From: Bacillota bacterium
GTDB taxonomy: Bacteria > Bacillota_E > JAJZYS01 > JAJYTV01
Assembly: GCA_021845645.1 (NCBI GenBank)
Contig: JAJZVM010000033.1
Span: 1 to 39,547, forward strand
Length of the DNA: 39,547 nt
Direction: 5' to 3'
Shown here: positions 8,138 through 15,900 of the stretch, in pieces
Layout of the letters: each line of letters starts with the position of its first letter
How positions within the stretch are numbered: position 1 is the first letter of the stretch
Position numbers and translations under genes: made by a program
The notes under the pieces: generated by a model
Seen by the model: the letters and a program-made list of their open reading frames with translations, nothing else
Database searches by the model: none
What the model was told of the DNA's origin: nothing

Positions 8138-8299
8138 ACCTCGCGGAGCGGAACGCAATGTGTTAAACTCGCCCATCATAGCGTGATACCGCGCGTTGGT
8201 CGCCTGCGGGAGCAGGCCCATGCAGCCGGAGTCGGGCCTACCACTCTCATTCGCATGTGGATCAAGGAACGCCTTGATCGTTCAGATCTTCGACGGTAG
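8138..8299 (+). pseudogene. Remnant of an RHH-type antitoxin
   Basis: The frame ending at the TAG at 8297-8299 encodes the sequence VGRLREQAHAAG followed by VGPTTLIRMWIKERL. This is the helix-turn-helix end of the CopG/BrnA-like ribbon-helix-helix antitoxins that begin with a short strand and finish with a PTTLxRxWxxERL helix. No proper start codon with SD is present: the first usable GTG lies at about 8184, and the expected N-terminal part is absent. A degenerate antitoxin, left behind without its toxin. A copy of the 70-bp hairpin repeat follows 27 bases after the stop. Confidence 0.5.
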
Positions 8300-8325
8300 C
8301 CGACCCACCTGGATCGCGAATCCGG

Positions 8326-8395
8326 GTGCACCAAAGTGGGGCCGCTTCTTGCCGGGTGTGAAGCCCGCGCGGGAGGCGGCCCTTCTTGTTTGCCC
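8326..8395 (+). repeat. 70-bp hairpin repeat, copy B
   Basis: Second copy of the element at 8069-8137, about 80 percent identical by eye over 70 bases, again placed just after the end of a small toxin-antitoxin-like frame. The remaining sequence up to the anti-sigma gene (8396-8638) has no recognisable gene. Confidence 0.6.
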
Positions 8396-8638
8396 CGCGT
8401 GCGCCTAAAGGATTCCCTTAGTCGCTCCCGCCCCGCTGGCGCTAAGCGGCGGGGACAGGGTTCGGTCGACCAGGGCCGCGGAGACGTGGCCCGCCTGAGA
8501 TCCCCGACCTGCGAGCGCCGCATCGGGCTGAACTGCCCGGTGCGGCGTCTTTCTGTCGCTCGCCATGTTGCGAGCCAGTCCACCAGAGCGCCCTCATCGA
8601 CATCTTGCACCCAGTTGGGACGAAGCTTCAGCCTCGGC

Positions 8639-9622
8639 TCAGTACGGGTTTGCGACGGCTCCAAGGGTTGACGCGCGTACATAGCCGCGGCCCTCAAGCG
8701 CCTTCAGTTGACCCGGCGTCCCGGTGACGACGACGCCGATGATGCGGATGTCGGCTGCTGAAACCTGTCCCGCGCCATGTGCGAAGGCATCATAGACCTG
8801 CTGGTACGTTCCCTGCCACGGGCCACGCATGCCCTCCCTCAACGATTGCACGAAGCCCGCCGGCGTCTGCGTCCGCGAGGGATCAGAGGGATTGGGCACC
8901 CGTTCGAAGCCGTACACCGCGTACTCTGGCCAAGGCTCCGGGTTCGCGTGCCTTCCACGCATCTTGGCGTACGTGTCGACCCAGTACCAGGCAGGTGTCA
9001 CACCCTTCGGCAGCATAGCGTTTACCTGTGCGAACGTGTAGTCCCGGTTCAGGGAAAGCGCCATCTCCACCTCGTCGCCTGGCGGGATCCGACTGAGCTG
9101 CGAGAGGTCATGGAACATTTGGGCATAGCGGATATGCGGTTCGTAGAAGAGCATGAGACGCTGCTCCGTCTGGTAGTCGTAGAGGCGCATGCCGTTTCGT
9201 GTGGCGACCTGCGGATTCGGGCTGTAGTCTCCAGACCATGGCGAGATGGCCCCGAAGATGTTGAAGTCGTAGCGCTCCGTGCCCCACGCGATGGGGACGC
9301 CACCGATCATCTTGAACGACTGCATCTGCAGCTGCCCGCCCAGGAGACCTGAGGTCCACTGCACGCCGCCCAGGTACACGTCCGGCTGGGAGACGTCGAA
9401 CTGCTCCTGGGCGTATGGGATGAGGCTGTTCGCCGCCCGGCTCAGCAGCATCGCGTCGAACACCTTGGCGATTGCCGCGAGCACGAGAACGGACAGAACG
9501 GACACTAGCACGGTCCGGAGCGTGGAGCGGCGTCGCGCACGGCCGAGCACCCCACGCACCTCTTCGAGGCTGAGGCCCGCACCCGCCTCCAGCTTCCCTT
9601 CTTCGCGCTTCCCGTCGTCCAT
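8639..9622 (-). CDS. Anti-sigma factor with extracytoplasmic C-terminal domain
   Basis: A 327-residue single-pass membrane protein. About 35 N-terminal residues (Glu/Lys/Arg-rich, cytoplasmic) precede one membrane helix at about 36-58 (TVLVSVLSVLVLAAIAKVF). The rest is an extracytoplasmic domain of about 265 residues, like the sigma-factor regulator N/C-terminal domains of YhdL-type proteins, with Trp/Tyr-rich segments and a C-terminal strand-rich part (IRIIGVVVTGT). The start ATG 9622 overlaps the stop of the sigma gene (TGATG), and GGAGGAC-like SD bases lie in that gene. It should hold the sigma factor inactive at the membrane until an envelope signal arrives. The signal is not evident; the neighbouring surface-protein genes make the cell envelope a sensible guess. 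Confidence 0.8.
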   Translation of the reverse strand: MDDGKREEGKLEAGAGLSLEEVRGVLGRARRRSTLRTVLVSVLSVLVLAAIAKVFDAMLLSRAANSLIPYAQEQFDVSQPDVYLGGVQWTSGLLGGQLQMQSFKMIGGVPIAWGTERYDFNIFGAISPWSGDYSPNPQVATRNGMRLYDYQTEQRLMLFYEPHIRYAQMFHDLSQLSRIPPGDEVEMALSLNRDYTFAQVNAMLPKGVTPAWYWVDTYAKMRGRHANPEPWPEYAVYGFERVPNPSDPSRTQTPAGFVQSLREGMRGPWQGTYQQVYDAFAHGAGQVSAADIRIIGVVVTGTPGQLKALEGRGYVRASTLGAVANPY

Positions 9623-10113
9623 CAGGAGTCCTCCTTGTAGGCCTTGCGGTATCTGGCCCGTGCCCTGTGCAAGTAGGTGGAGACGTGCGACAAGGGCAGC
9701 CCGAGCAACTGCGCGATCTGCGCGTACGAGAGCCTTTCCTCGTACTTCAGGAGCAGGAGGTCCCGGGTCCTCGGCGGCAGGGCGCTCAGAGCCTCGCGGG
9801 TGCGCCCCGCGGCTTCCGCGCGCAGGACGGCCGTCTCCGGCGTCTCGCTGTCCACCAGGAGGGCTTCGTCCAGAGCGACCGCGACATGGCGTTTGCGTCT
9901 TCGGCAGAGGTCGTAGTAGGCATTCACCGCCACCCGGAACATCCAGGCGGGAGCGCGCTCAGGCGGCACGGCGTCGGCATAGAGGAGCCACTTGTAGATG
10001 GCGTCTTGCGCGATGTCCTTCGCGTCCTCCTGGTCGGCACCCAGCTTGACGAGGTGGCGATGGAGGAGTCTCGAGATCTGGGCGAGCATCTCCTCCATCT
10101 CGCGAGTTTCCAT
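9622..10113 (-). CDS. ECF-type RNA polymerase sigma factor
   Basis: A 163-residue sigma-70 family protein. Region 2 lies at about residues 20-85 (DIAQDAIYKWL, then ERAPAWMFRVAVNAYYDLCRRRKR). Region 4 lies at about 105-155 (ALSALPPRTRDLLLLKYEERLSYAQIA, a helix-turn-helix continuing to the C-terminus). There is no region 1.1 or 3, as expected for ECF factors. The start ATG 10113 has AGGAGG six bases upstream; an in-frame ATG four codons later is less well placed. It is co-transcribed with and translationally coupled to the anti-sigma gene. A GGAACC box about 65 bases upstream resembles ECF -35 elements, suggesting autoregulation. Confidence 0.93.
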   Translation of the reverse strand: METREMEEMLAQISRLLHRHLVKLGADQEDAKDIAQDAIYKWLLYADAVPPERAPAWMFRVAVNAYYDLCRRRKRHVAVALDEALLVDSETPETAVLRAEAAGRTREALSALPPRTRDLLLLKYEERLSYAQIAQLLGLPLSHVSTYLHRARARYRKAYKEDS

Positions 10114-10156
10114 CGCGCGCCTCCTCCGAACTGGATGACGCCGTCACGAGCCAGAT

Positions 10157-10183
10157 CTGTACACCTAGCTCATCGTGGGTTCC
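10157..10183 (-). promoter_or_regulatory. Candidate autoregulated ECF promoter
   Basis: Read on the minus strand, GGAACC (10183-10178) is followed 15 bases later by GTACAG (10162-10157), about 45-70 bases before the sigma start. GGAAC is the common ECF -35 core. The -10 is less certain. Confidence 0.35.
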
Positions 10184-10321
10184 GTACCGCCGGCCGGGCA
10201 ACCTCCCCATGAGGCCCAAGAACGCACGCTTGGTGCGCGCACCCTGGGTGCCGTTGCCGTGCTCCAACCAGGCGTGATACAGTAATTCGGCAGAAGATTC
10301 CCTCGAAAGGAGGCGCCGCCC

Positions 10322-10390
10322 ATGCTGCGCGTTACCAGCCGGATGGGATCAGGCGTCTCCTTCTTACGCGCAGACAAGGCAGGACTCTAG
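10322..10390 (+). CDS. Short leader ORF (22 codons)
   Basis: ATG at 10322 with AAAGGAGG eight bases upstream, one of the best SD sequences in the window. It encodes 22 residues, MLRVTSRMGSGVSFLRADKA plus GL, and stops at TAG 10388-10390. No domain is recognisable, and the peptide has no obvious run of one amino acid of the kind expected for classic attenuation. It lies 60 bases before a strong terminator (10450-10491), in the leader of the TGS GTPase gene. It may be a regulatory leader peptide or a small protein in its own right. Confidence 0.5.
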   Translation: MLRVTSRMGSGVSFLRADKAGL

Positions 10391-10391
10391 C

Positions 10392-10432
10392 ACCGGCCCA
10401 GGGTGACGTATGCCCTTTTTGAGGTCGGTGCC
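10392..10432 (+). promoter_or_regulatory. Leader hairpin upstream of the terminator
   Basis: GCACCG just after the leader stop can pair with CGGTGC near 10430. Inside lies AGGG...CCCT followed by TTTTT. The structure could be an anti-terminator, a pause hairpin or a second weak terminator. Prediction by eye only. Confidence 0.3.
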
Positions 10433-10449
10433 GGTTCCCGCCAATGGAC

Positions 10450-10491
10450 GGCAGGGCGCTTCCGGCACAGCCGGCGGCGTCCTGCCTTTTT
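10450..10491 (+). terminator. Strong intrinsic terminator / possible attenuator
   Basis: GGCAGGGCG (10450-10458) pairs with CGTCCTGCC (10478-10486) over 9 bp with one G-U. Inside is a second perfect stem CCGGC/GCCGG. Five T residues follow (10487-10491). It ends 62 bases before the ATG of the TGS GTPase and follows a short leader ORF in the same direction, which is the arrangement of an attenuator. Alternatively it ends the small leader transcript, and the GTPase has its own promoter in 10492-10553. Confidence 0.72.
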
Positions 10492-10553
10492 GCCTGCACC
10501 GCTCCGTACTGCAGGCGTGAATGGGATCGAACCGCCGTCGAAGAGGAGTCTTC

Positions 10554-11513
10554 ATGACGGAGGGTGCCGAGATGCCTGTCCCCCACCAGGAGATGCGTCG
10601 CATCATCAAGCGGCGGATCCGCGGACTTGAAGGTACGGAACGAATTCGCGTGCTGAAAGCTTGTCTCGCAGAACTACCGGGCTACTACCAGGGACCCTAC
10701 GGCCAGATCAGAAGGTGGATTTCGGACCTCATCGCGGAGGCAGAGACCAGGAAAGCGATCCAGCACCAGGAGTCCTTCTTCCTACCCAAGCAGGGTGCCG
10801 CCCAGGTCGTGCTCGTCGGGCCACCGAACGCTGGCAAGTCGTCCCTGCTCAAGGCGCTCACCGGCCGGCAGGTGGCCGTGGGAGACTATCCCTTCACCAC
10901 GCTGCGGCCGGTGGAAGGCATGGTTCTCTTCGGCGGCGCCAAGGTCCAACTCGTGGACCTGCCAGGACTGCTCGACGGTGCCGCGGACGGGCGAGGCGGC
11001 GGACGGTCCGTGCTGGCTGCCATCCGCATGGCCGACGCTGCGCTCCAGGTGGTCCCGCTCTCCCACGAAGGCCTCTCGCAAGGGCTCCTTGTCGAAGCTG
11101 AACTATGCCGTGAGGGCATCGACATACCCACCGGCATCGCTGCGACCAAGTCCGACTTGGACGACGCAGGAGCGATGCTCGCTGACCTGCGCGCCTCCCA
11201 CCCGGAACAGGCGATCGCCGCCTGCTCGGTCGTAACCGGAGACGGTCTTGACGAGGTGCGACGCCTCATCTGGGAACTCTCGGGCCTCATCCGCGTGTTC
11301 TGCAGGCCGAGAGGGGAAGCGGTCTCCCGTGATGCGGTGGTGCTGCCTCTTGGCGCTTCGGTGGAAATGCTCACGGCGGTCCTGAACCGCGCTTGGCTTG
11401 GCCACTGCCGCGGCGCCCATGTGACCGGTGCGAGCGCGAAGTTCCGCGAACAACAGGTTGGTCTGGACCACGTTCTGGCGGACGGGGACATCGTGGAACT
11501 GGTCATCGACTGA
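10554..11513 (+). CDS. TGS-domain GTPase (DRG/Obg-like)
   Basis: A 319-residue GTPase of the DRG/Obg superfamily. The start ATG 10554 has AGAGGAG five bases upstream; ATG 10521 is in frame but lacks an SD. A helical N-terminal region (to about residue 80, with LPGYYQGPYGQIRRWISDLI) is followed by the G domain: G1 GPPNAGKSS at 89-97, G2 region YPFTTLRP at 112-119, G3 DLPG at 135-138, G4 as TKSD at 198-201 instead of the usual NKxD. The last 60 residues form a TGS domain (..DHVLADGDIVEL). DRG/Obg-like TGS proteins bind ribosomes or tRNA-related RNAs. The N-terminal helical part is like that of bacterial/archaeal DRG proteins. No paralogue is nearby. A structured leader precedes it. Confidence 0.85.
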   Translation: MTEGAEMPVPHQEMRRIIKRRIRGLEGTERIRVLKACLAELPGYYQGPYGQIRRWISDLIAEAETRKAIQHQESFFLPKQGAAQVVLVGPPNAGKSSLLKALTGRQVAVGDYPFTTLRPVEGMVLFGGAKVQLVDLPGLLDGAADGRGGGRSVLAAIRMADAALQVVPLSHEGLSQGLLVEAELCREGIDIPTGIAATKSDLDDAGAMLADLRASHPEQAIAACSVVTGDGLDEVRRLIWELSGLIRVFCRPRGEAVSRDAVVLPLGASVEMLTAVLNRAWLGHCRGAHVTGASAKFREQQVGLDHVLADGDIVELVID

Positions 11514-11583
11514 CCGACCTTGGGTGCATGAGTGTGCGTAACGGGGACGCATCGGAGAGACCCGACCGTGGAGGGATCGCTAC

Positions 11584-12408
11584 ATGGCGAACAGCCGGAC
11601 TCTACACACCGTGGAGACCATGACCCGTGATCTGCAGAACCTCGGCGTGACGCTCGGCGCCACGCTAATCGTGCACAGCTCCTTGAAGTCCTTGGGATGG
11701 GTCTGTGGCGGGCCGGTGGCGGTGATCCAATCCCTGATGGATGCGCTCGGACCCACCGGTACTTTGGTGATGCCCACACAGTCCACAAACCTGTCAGATC
11801 CTGTGGAGTGGGAGACCCCACCGGTTCCCGAGGAATGGTGGGACACCATCCGGCAATCCATGCCCGCGTATGATCGGGACCTGACGCCAACGTTCGGCAT
11901 GGGCATCATCCCGGAGACGTTTCGCAAGGGATCAGGTGTGTTCCGCAGCGACCACCCGCAGGTCTCCTTCGCAGCCTGGGGAGAGCACTCCAAGAGCATT
12001 GTCGCGGACCATGCGCTGGAGCAGAGCCTGGGAGAGCAATCCCCGCTCGGCAAGCTGTACAACGCCGACGCGAACATCCTCCTCCTCGGCGTCGCACACG
12101 ACCGTAACACGTCCCTGCACCTTGCGGAGTATCGCGCAGCCTATCCTGGCAAGGCTCAGGTCACGAAGTTCGCTCCCGTCATCCGCGATGGGCGGCGGGA
12201 ATGGGTGGCGTTTGAAGACATCGACTACGACTCCAGCGACTTCGGCGAGATCGGGAGGGATTTCGTACAACGTCATGCAGTGCTGCGCGGCAAGGTCGGT
12301 GAAGCCGACTGCGTGCTCGCATCACAGCGCGCCATGGTCGACTTCGCGGTGAACTGGCTGCCTCGCCACCGGCCGGACTCACTGGCGGATTCGTCCCGGC
12401 GGGAGTAA
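11584..12408 (+). CDS. Aminoglycoside 3-N-acetyltransferase family protein
   Basis: A 274-residue AAC(3)-family enzyme (YokD/AAC(3) antibiotic acetyltransferase fold). Family signatures are complete: VHSSLKSLG at 30-38 in the acetyl-CoA binding region, GTLVMPTQS, FRSDHPQVSFAAWGE, and the active-site segment SPLGKLYNADANILLLG followed by NTSLHLAE with the catalytic histidine region. The start ATG 11584 has GGAGGGA seven bases upstream. These enzymes transfer acetyl from acetyl-CoA to the 3-amino group of 2-deoxystreptamine aminoglycosides, but chromosomal homologues such as YokD often have another or unknown substrate, so resistance cannot be claimed. It ends in a perfect hairpin (12420-12462). 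It may share a transcript with the TGS GTPase 70 bases upstream, though no terminator or promoter settles this. Confidence 0.88.
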   Translation: MANSRTLHTVETMTRDLQNLGVTLGATLIVHSSLKSLGWVCGGPVAVIQSLMDALGPTGTLVMPTQSTNLSDPVEWETPPVPEEWWDTIRQSMPAYDRDLTPTFGMGIIPETFRKGSGVFRSDHPQVSFAAWGEHSKSIVADHALEQSLGEQSPLGKLYNADANILLLGVAHDRNTSLHLAEYRAAYPGKAQVTKFAPVIRDGRREWVAFEDIDYDSSDFGEIGRDFVQRHAVLRGKVGEADCVLASQRAMVDFAVNWLPRHRPDSLADSSRRE

Positions 12409-12419
12409 AGCGACACCCT

Positions 12420-12462
12420 GGCGAGCAATCCAGCGCCACCTGTCGGTGCTGGATTGCTCGCC
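12420..12462 (+). terminator. Terminator after AAC(3)
   Basis: A perfect 15-bp stem, GGCGAGCAATCCAGC (12420-12434) with its complement at 12448-12462. The loop can extend the stem by CACC/GGTG. It begins 12 bases after the AAC(3) stop and is followed by TTCT, so the T-tract is weak, but the stem is exceptionally long. Confidence 0.75.
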
Positions 12463-12486
12463 TTCTGCCAGCCCTCCTGCACGAAA

Positions 12487-12513
12487 GCGCCTGCCGCTCT
12501 CCACGGCAGGCGC
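12487..12513 (+). terminator. Second hairpin after AAC(3)
   Basis: A perfect 10-bp stem GCGCCTGCCG/CGGCAGGCGC with a 7-base loop. There is no T-tract. It lies between the AAC(3) terminator and the structured RNA region and could be a back-up terminator. Confidence 0.5.
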
Positions 12514-12520
12514 CCTGTCC

Positions 12521-12845
12521 TATAGTGTCAAGAATCCCGAGCGGTTTCCTGGTGGCCTGTCGCTCGTACCGAAAGCGCTCACACCGTCAGGTGCGGCAAA
12601 AGGATTTCTTGACGGCGAGGGGGTGCGCCCGGGTAAGCCAGCCATCTTGGGCAGGTGCGATTCCCGCCCCCGCAAGGGCCAGCCACCCACGGGGAAGCGA
12701 GCCTTGGCCCGACAGCCGCGAGGCTGGCGAGTAAGCGTAGGCAGTGCGACGTCCAGGCCGCGGCCCGCAAGGGCGAGGGGATTGAGCCTCGTACCCAATT
12801 AGCTGAGCCAGCCGTCGAATGCGGGGAACCATCAACCGACAGCTA
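12521..12845 (+). ncRNA. Candidate structured RNA, possibly an orphan HEARO/omega-RNA
   Basis: No protein-like frame fits this 325-base stretch, but it is full of nested stems. GTCAAGAATCC (12527-12537) pairs with GGATTTCTTGAC (12602-12613) with a single bulge. Within that stem are CGAGCG/CGCTCG and CACC/GGTG hairpins. Downstream, GGGCAGG/CCCGCCC encloses GCGATT, and AGCCT..GGC pairs with GCC..AGGCT; GAGG/CCTC follows. The order resembles, from memory, HEARO (omega-RNA of IscB) elements, which begin with a long closing stem and carry a GGGTAAGCC-like segment; here it is GGGTAAGCCAGCC. No HNH/RuvC-type IscB gene follows, so if correct it is an orphan copy. It could also be the untranslated leader of the adhesin gene. 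No alignment could be run. Confidence 0.4.
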
Positions 12846-12969
12846 TAAGCACAAAAGCCAAACATGGGCCATTCAGACACAAAAGGGCATCCAACTGACC
12901 CAAGGACGACGGTGCAACAAAAAGAGAATATGTGCCATGGCATGAGCTGGAATGGAAAGTGGGGAACGT

Positions 12970-15900
12970 ATGCGCCGCAGAGGTTTTCGGGAAGCGGTAT
13001 CGACCGTACTCTCTGCACTTCTTATCCTGTTCGGGCTGCTCGGCAGCTCCGCTGCCGCGTCGACGGGTCTCGCCTCCGCATCCTACGATCCCGCGAGCGG
13101 CACGTACCAGATTCAGTACTACATGGAGAACGCCGACGCCACGGCGAACCCGACGATCTCTCTCGATCTTTCGGGGGCTCCCGGGCTCATCTCGTCCAGC
13201 GTGACCGACGCGGTCTACGCCCAGCTGGCGAGCGCGATCACCGTGACCACCACCACGCCGAGCGAGACGCTGCCCGTGAGCCATCTCATTTGGGACAGCG
13301 GCTCCGGCATCCTCTCGTTCTCGTATCAGGGCGATCCCGATGCAGGGGACGCGCTCACCATCACCCTCGGCCCGAGCCCCTACATCAACACCCTTGCGCC
13401 GCTCTCCACCGTCGGGATCGGTGTCAAGACCGACGCGGACAGCGCTTATGCGACTGCGGACCTGACCATACCGCCCATGTTCTCTGCGAAACTCACATCT
13501 CTGACGACGGCTTCGTCCCTCGCCACGCTCGACGTGACCGTCTACCCCGAAACCCAGAATGTCACCACGGCCGTGTACGTGCAGAGTACCGATTCGGGGC
13601 TCGATCTCACGAGCGCCGGCATCCAGGCGACCGTAAACGGCTCGCCGGTGTCCGGCAACTACGACGCGACGGCGAACGCCTACGTCATCCCAGGGGTCGG
13701 TGTGGGCACGTCCTTCGCGCTGGGCCTCAGCCAAGTGCCGACAGGCCCTGCGTCCACCACCCCGTACGAGCTGGGCATCTCGACCCTGGCCGACCCTGCG
13801 GGAACCCAGGTGCCCTATAGCCTCGGATCCGTGCGCAGCCTGGCCGTGAGCCTCTCCGATCTGGCGGCCGGCGAGGCGTCCTCGTACGGCCTGAGCTTCG
13901 ACACGCAGTCGGCACTGGCGAGCGGCGACGCCATCGATGTCCAGCTGCCCACCCTGCAGGGGCCCCTGCCGCAAGGGGACGTCAGCCTGTCCGCGAACGG
14001 CGCGTCGGTGCCCTTCGCCGCGCTGTACTTCGACAGCTCCGGCGGCGACCTCGTGATCCCGCTGTCCGGTGCCATTGCCGCCGGCGCCGAGGTGAGCCTG
14101 ACGCTCGGCGCCTACGAGGATATTCCGAACCCGTCGCCCCCGTCCCAGTCCCAGGTGGCGGTGTGGACGACGGGCGACAGCGAGCCCGCCACGGTAGACG
14201 TCGGGTATGTCACCACTGCCAGCGCGCCCGGCGCGAGCCAGGTGTCGGTGCAGTCCGCGACCACCCAGCTGGGGTCGCCGACGCGGTACTCCCTGACCTT
14301 CACCCCGACCACCGCACTCGCCGGCGGCCAGGCCCAGACGGTGAACATCACGGGTCTTGCCTGGAACGGCACGCCCAGGCGCTCCGACATCACCGCGCAG
14401 CAGGGGACGCAAGCCCTCACGCCTAGCTACGTCGGCTACGCGGGCGGCATGCTCTCCGTCGCCTTCGAGCAGGATCTCGCCGCCGCAGCGCCGGTGACCA
14501 TGCAGATCGGCGCCTTGGACGGCAACGCAGCGCTCGAGGGAGCCGAGGTGCCGGGCAGCGGCCCCTTGCAAGTGGCGGTGGCCACCTCGGCCGGCGAGGG
14601 CCTGACCTCGGCCCAGCCCGTCACCCTCGGCCTGCCCACGTACCAGTTGAACGCCTCCCCAGGGAACGGCACCGCCGGGGCGGCCGACGGGGTCTCTCTG
14701 TTCTTCGGCGGACCGGCGGCCACCTTCGGGAGTTCCGACGTCCTGACCGTGGACTTCTCCCACAGCGACATGGCACTTCCCACCGGGCAGACGGCGCCGG
14801 TCGTGGAGGTGCATGGAGCCAGCGGAGCGGCTGCCTTGCCTTCGTCGGCCGTCACGTGGAGCACCGCCAGCCAGACACTGACGGTCGGTCTCGCTGAGCT
14901 CGTGCAGTCGAGCGACCCGAGCCAATGGCTCAGCCTGACCATCGGCATGGTGAACGGGGCTGAGGGCAGCGGGTACATCGTGGCGAGCCTCGACGGCCAG
15001 CCGGCAAGCGTCTCCTCCTACGACATCACGGCGGCGCCGACCTTGACAGGCACGGACAGCACGCTCGGCGCGTCGGACACGTTCACGCTCTCCTTCGCGC
15101 CGAGCGAGGGTCAACAGGGCTCCGCCACCTTCTCCCCAGACCTCAGTCCGTTCGCTCAGGCGAACATGCTGCCGCCGACCCAGGGCGCGCAGTTCGCGCA
15201 GCCAGGCAGCGCGCCCGTGGCCGCCACCATCACCACGGCGGGCCTCTCGTCGACGCTCACGGTGCCGGAGACGGTCTACGCCGGACTCACCGACCAACTG
15301 AGCTTCACCCTGACGAACCCGTCGTCGTTCACGGACGTCTGGGCGAGCGGCGGGTCGCAGACGGACTCCCCTGGCGTGCTCCTCGGCACGCCCGACGTCA
15401 CGGGCACGGTCGTGGGCCCGACGGGCCAGCCGGTGCCGGGGGCACAGGTCTTCCTCTCGGACGCGACGAACGCCTCGGCGGCCCCGATCACCCTGACGGC
15501 CGACGGCACCGGCCAGTTCGCGGGCAGCCTCGGCGCCGACACCTTCGAGATCGACGGGTACTACGACCCGAACCTCCAGATGGTCTTCAACCTCGAGACA
15601 CCCATCCTGATCGCCGATCCCTCGACTACGCCAGATGCGGGCATCACGGTCCAGGCGCCGCAGGCGAACGTCGTCGGCACCGTCGCGGGCACCCCGTCCG
15701 AGGTGGCCGGCGACGCGATCCTGCTGGAAAGCAGCCAGCAGCGGTACGCCGCGGTCAGCGCGAACCAGAACGGCGACATCTACGGCGCTCTGCCGCCCGG
15801 CACCTGGCAGGCCATCCAGATCGTCGGCATGGCGGGGCAGGCCTCGATCGACCCGGCGGTGACGATCACGGTGCCCTCGTCCGGCACGGCGACGCTCGAC

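Noticed and set aside
12650..12690. tRNA gene suggested by a T-arm-like GGGCAGGTGCGATTCCCGCC
   Set aside because: There is no D-arm, anticodon arm or acceptor stem at the right spacing. It is only a hairpin in the candidate RNA.
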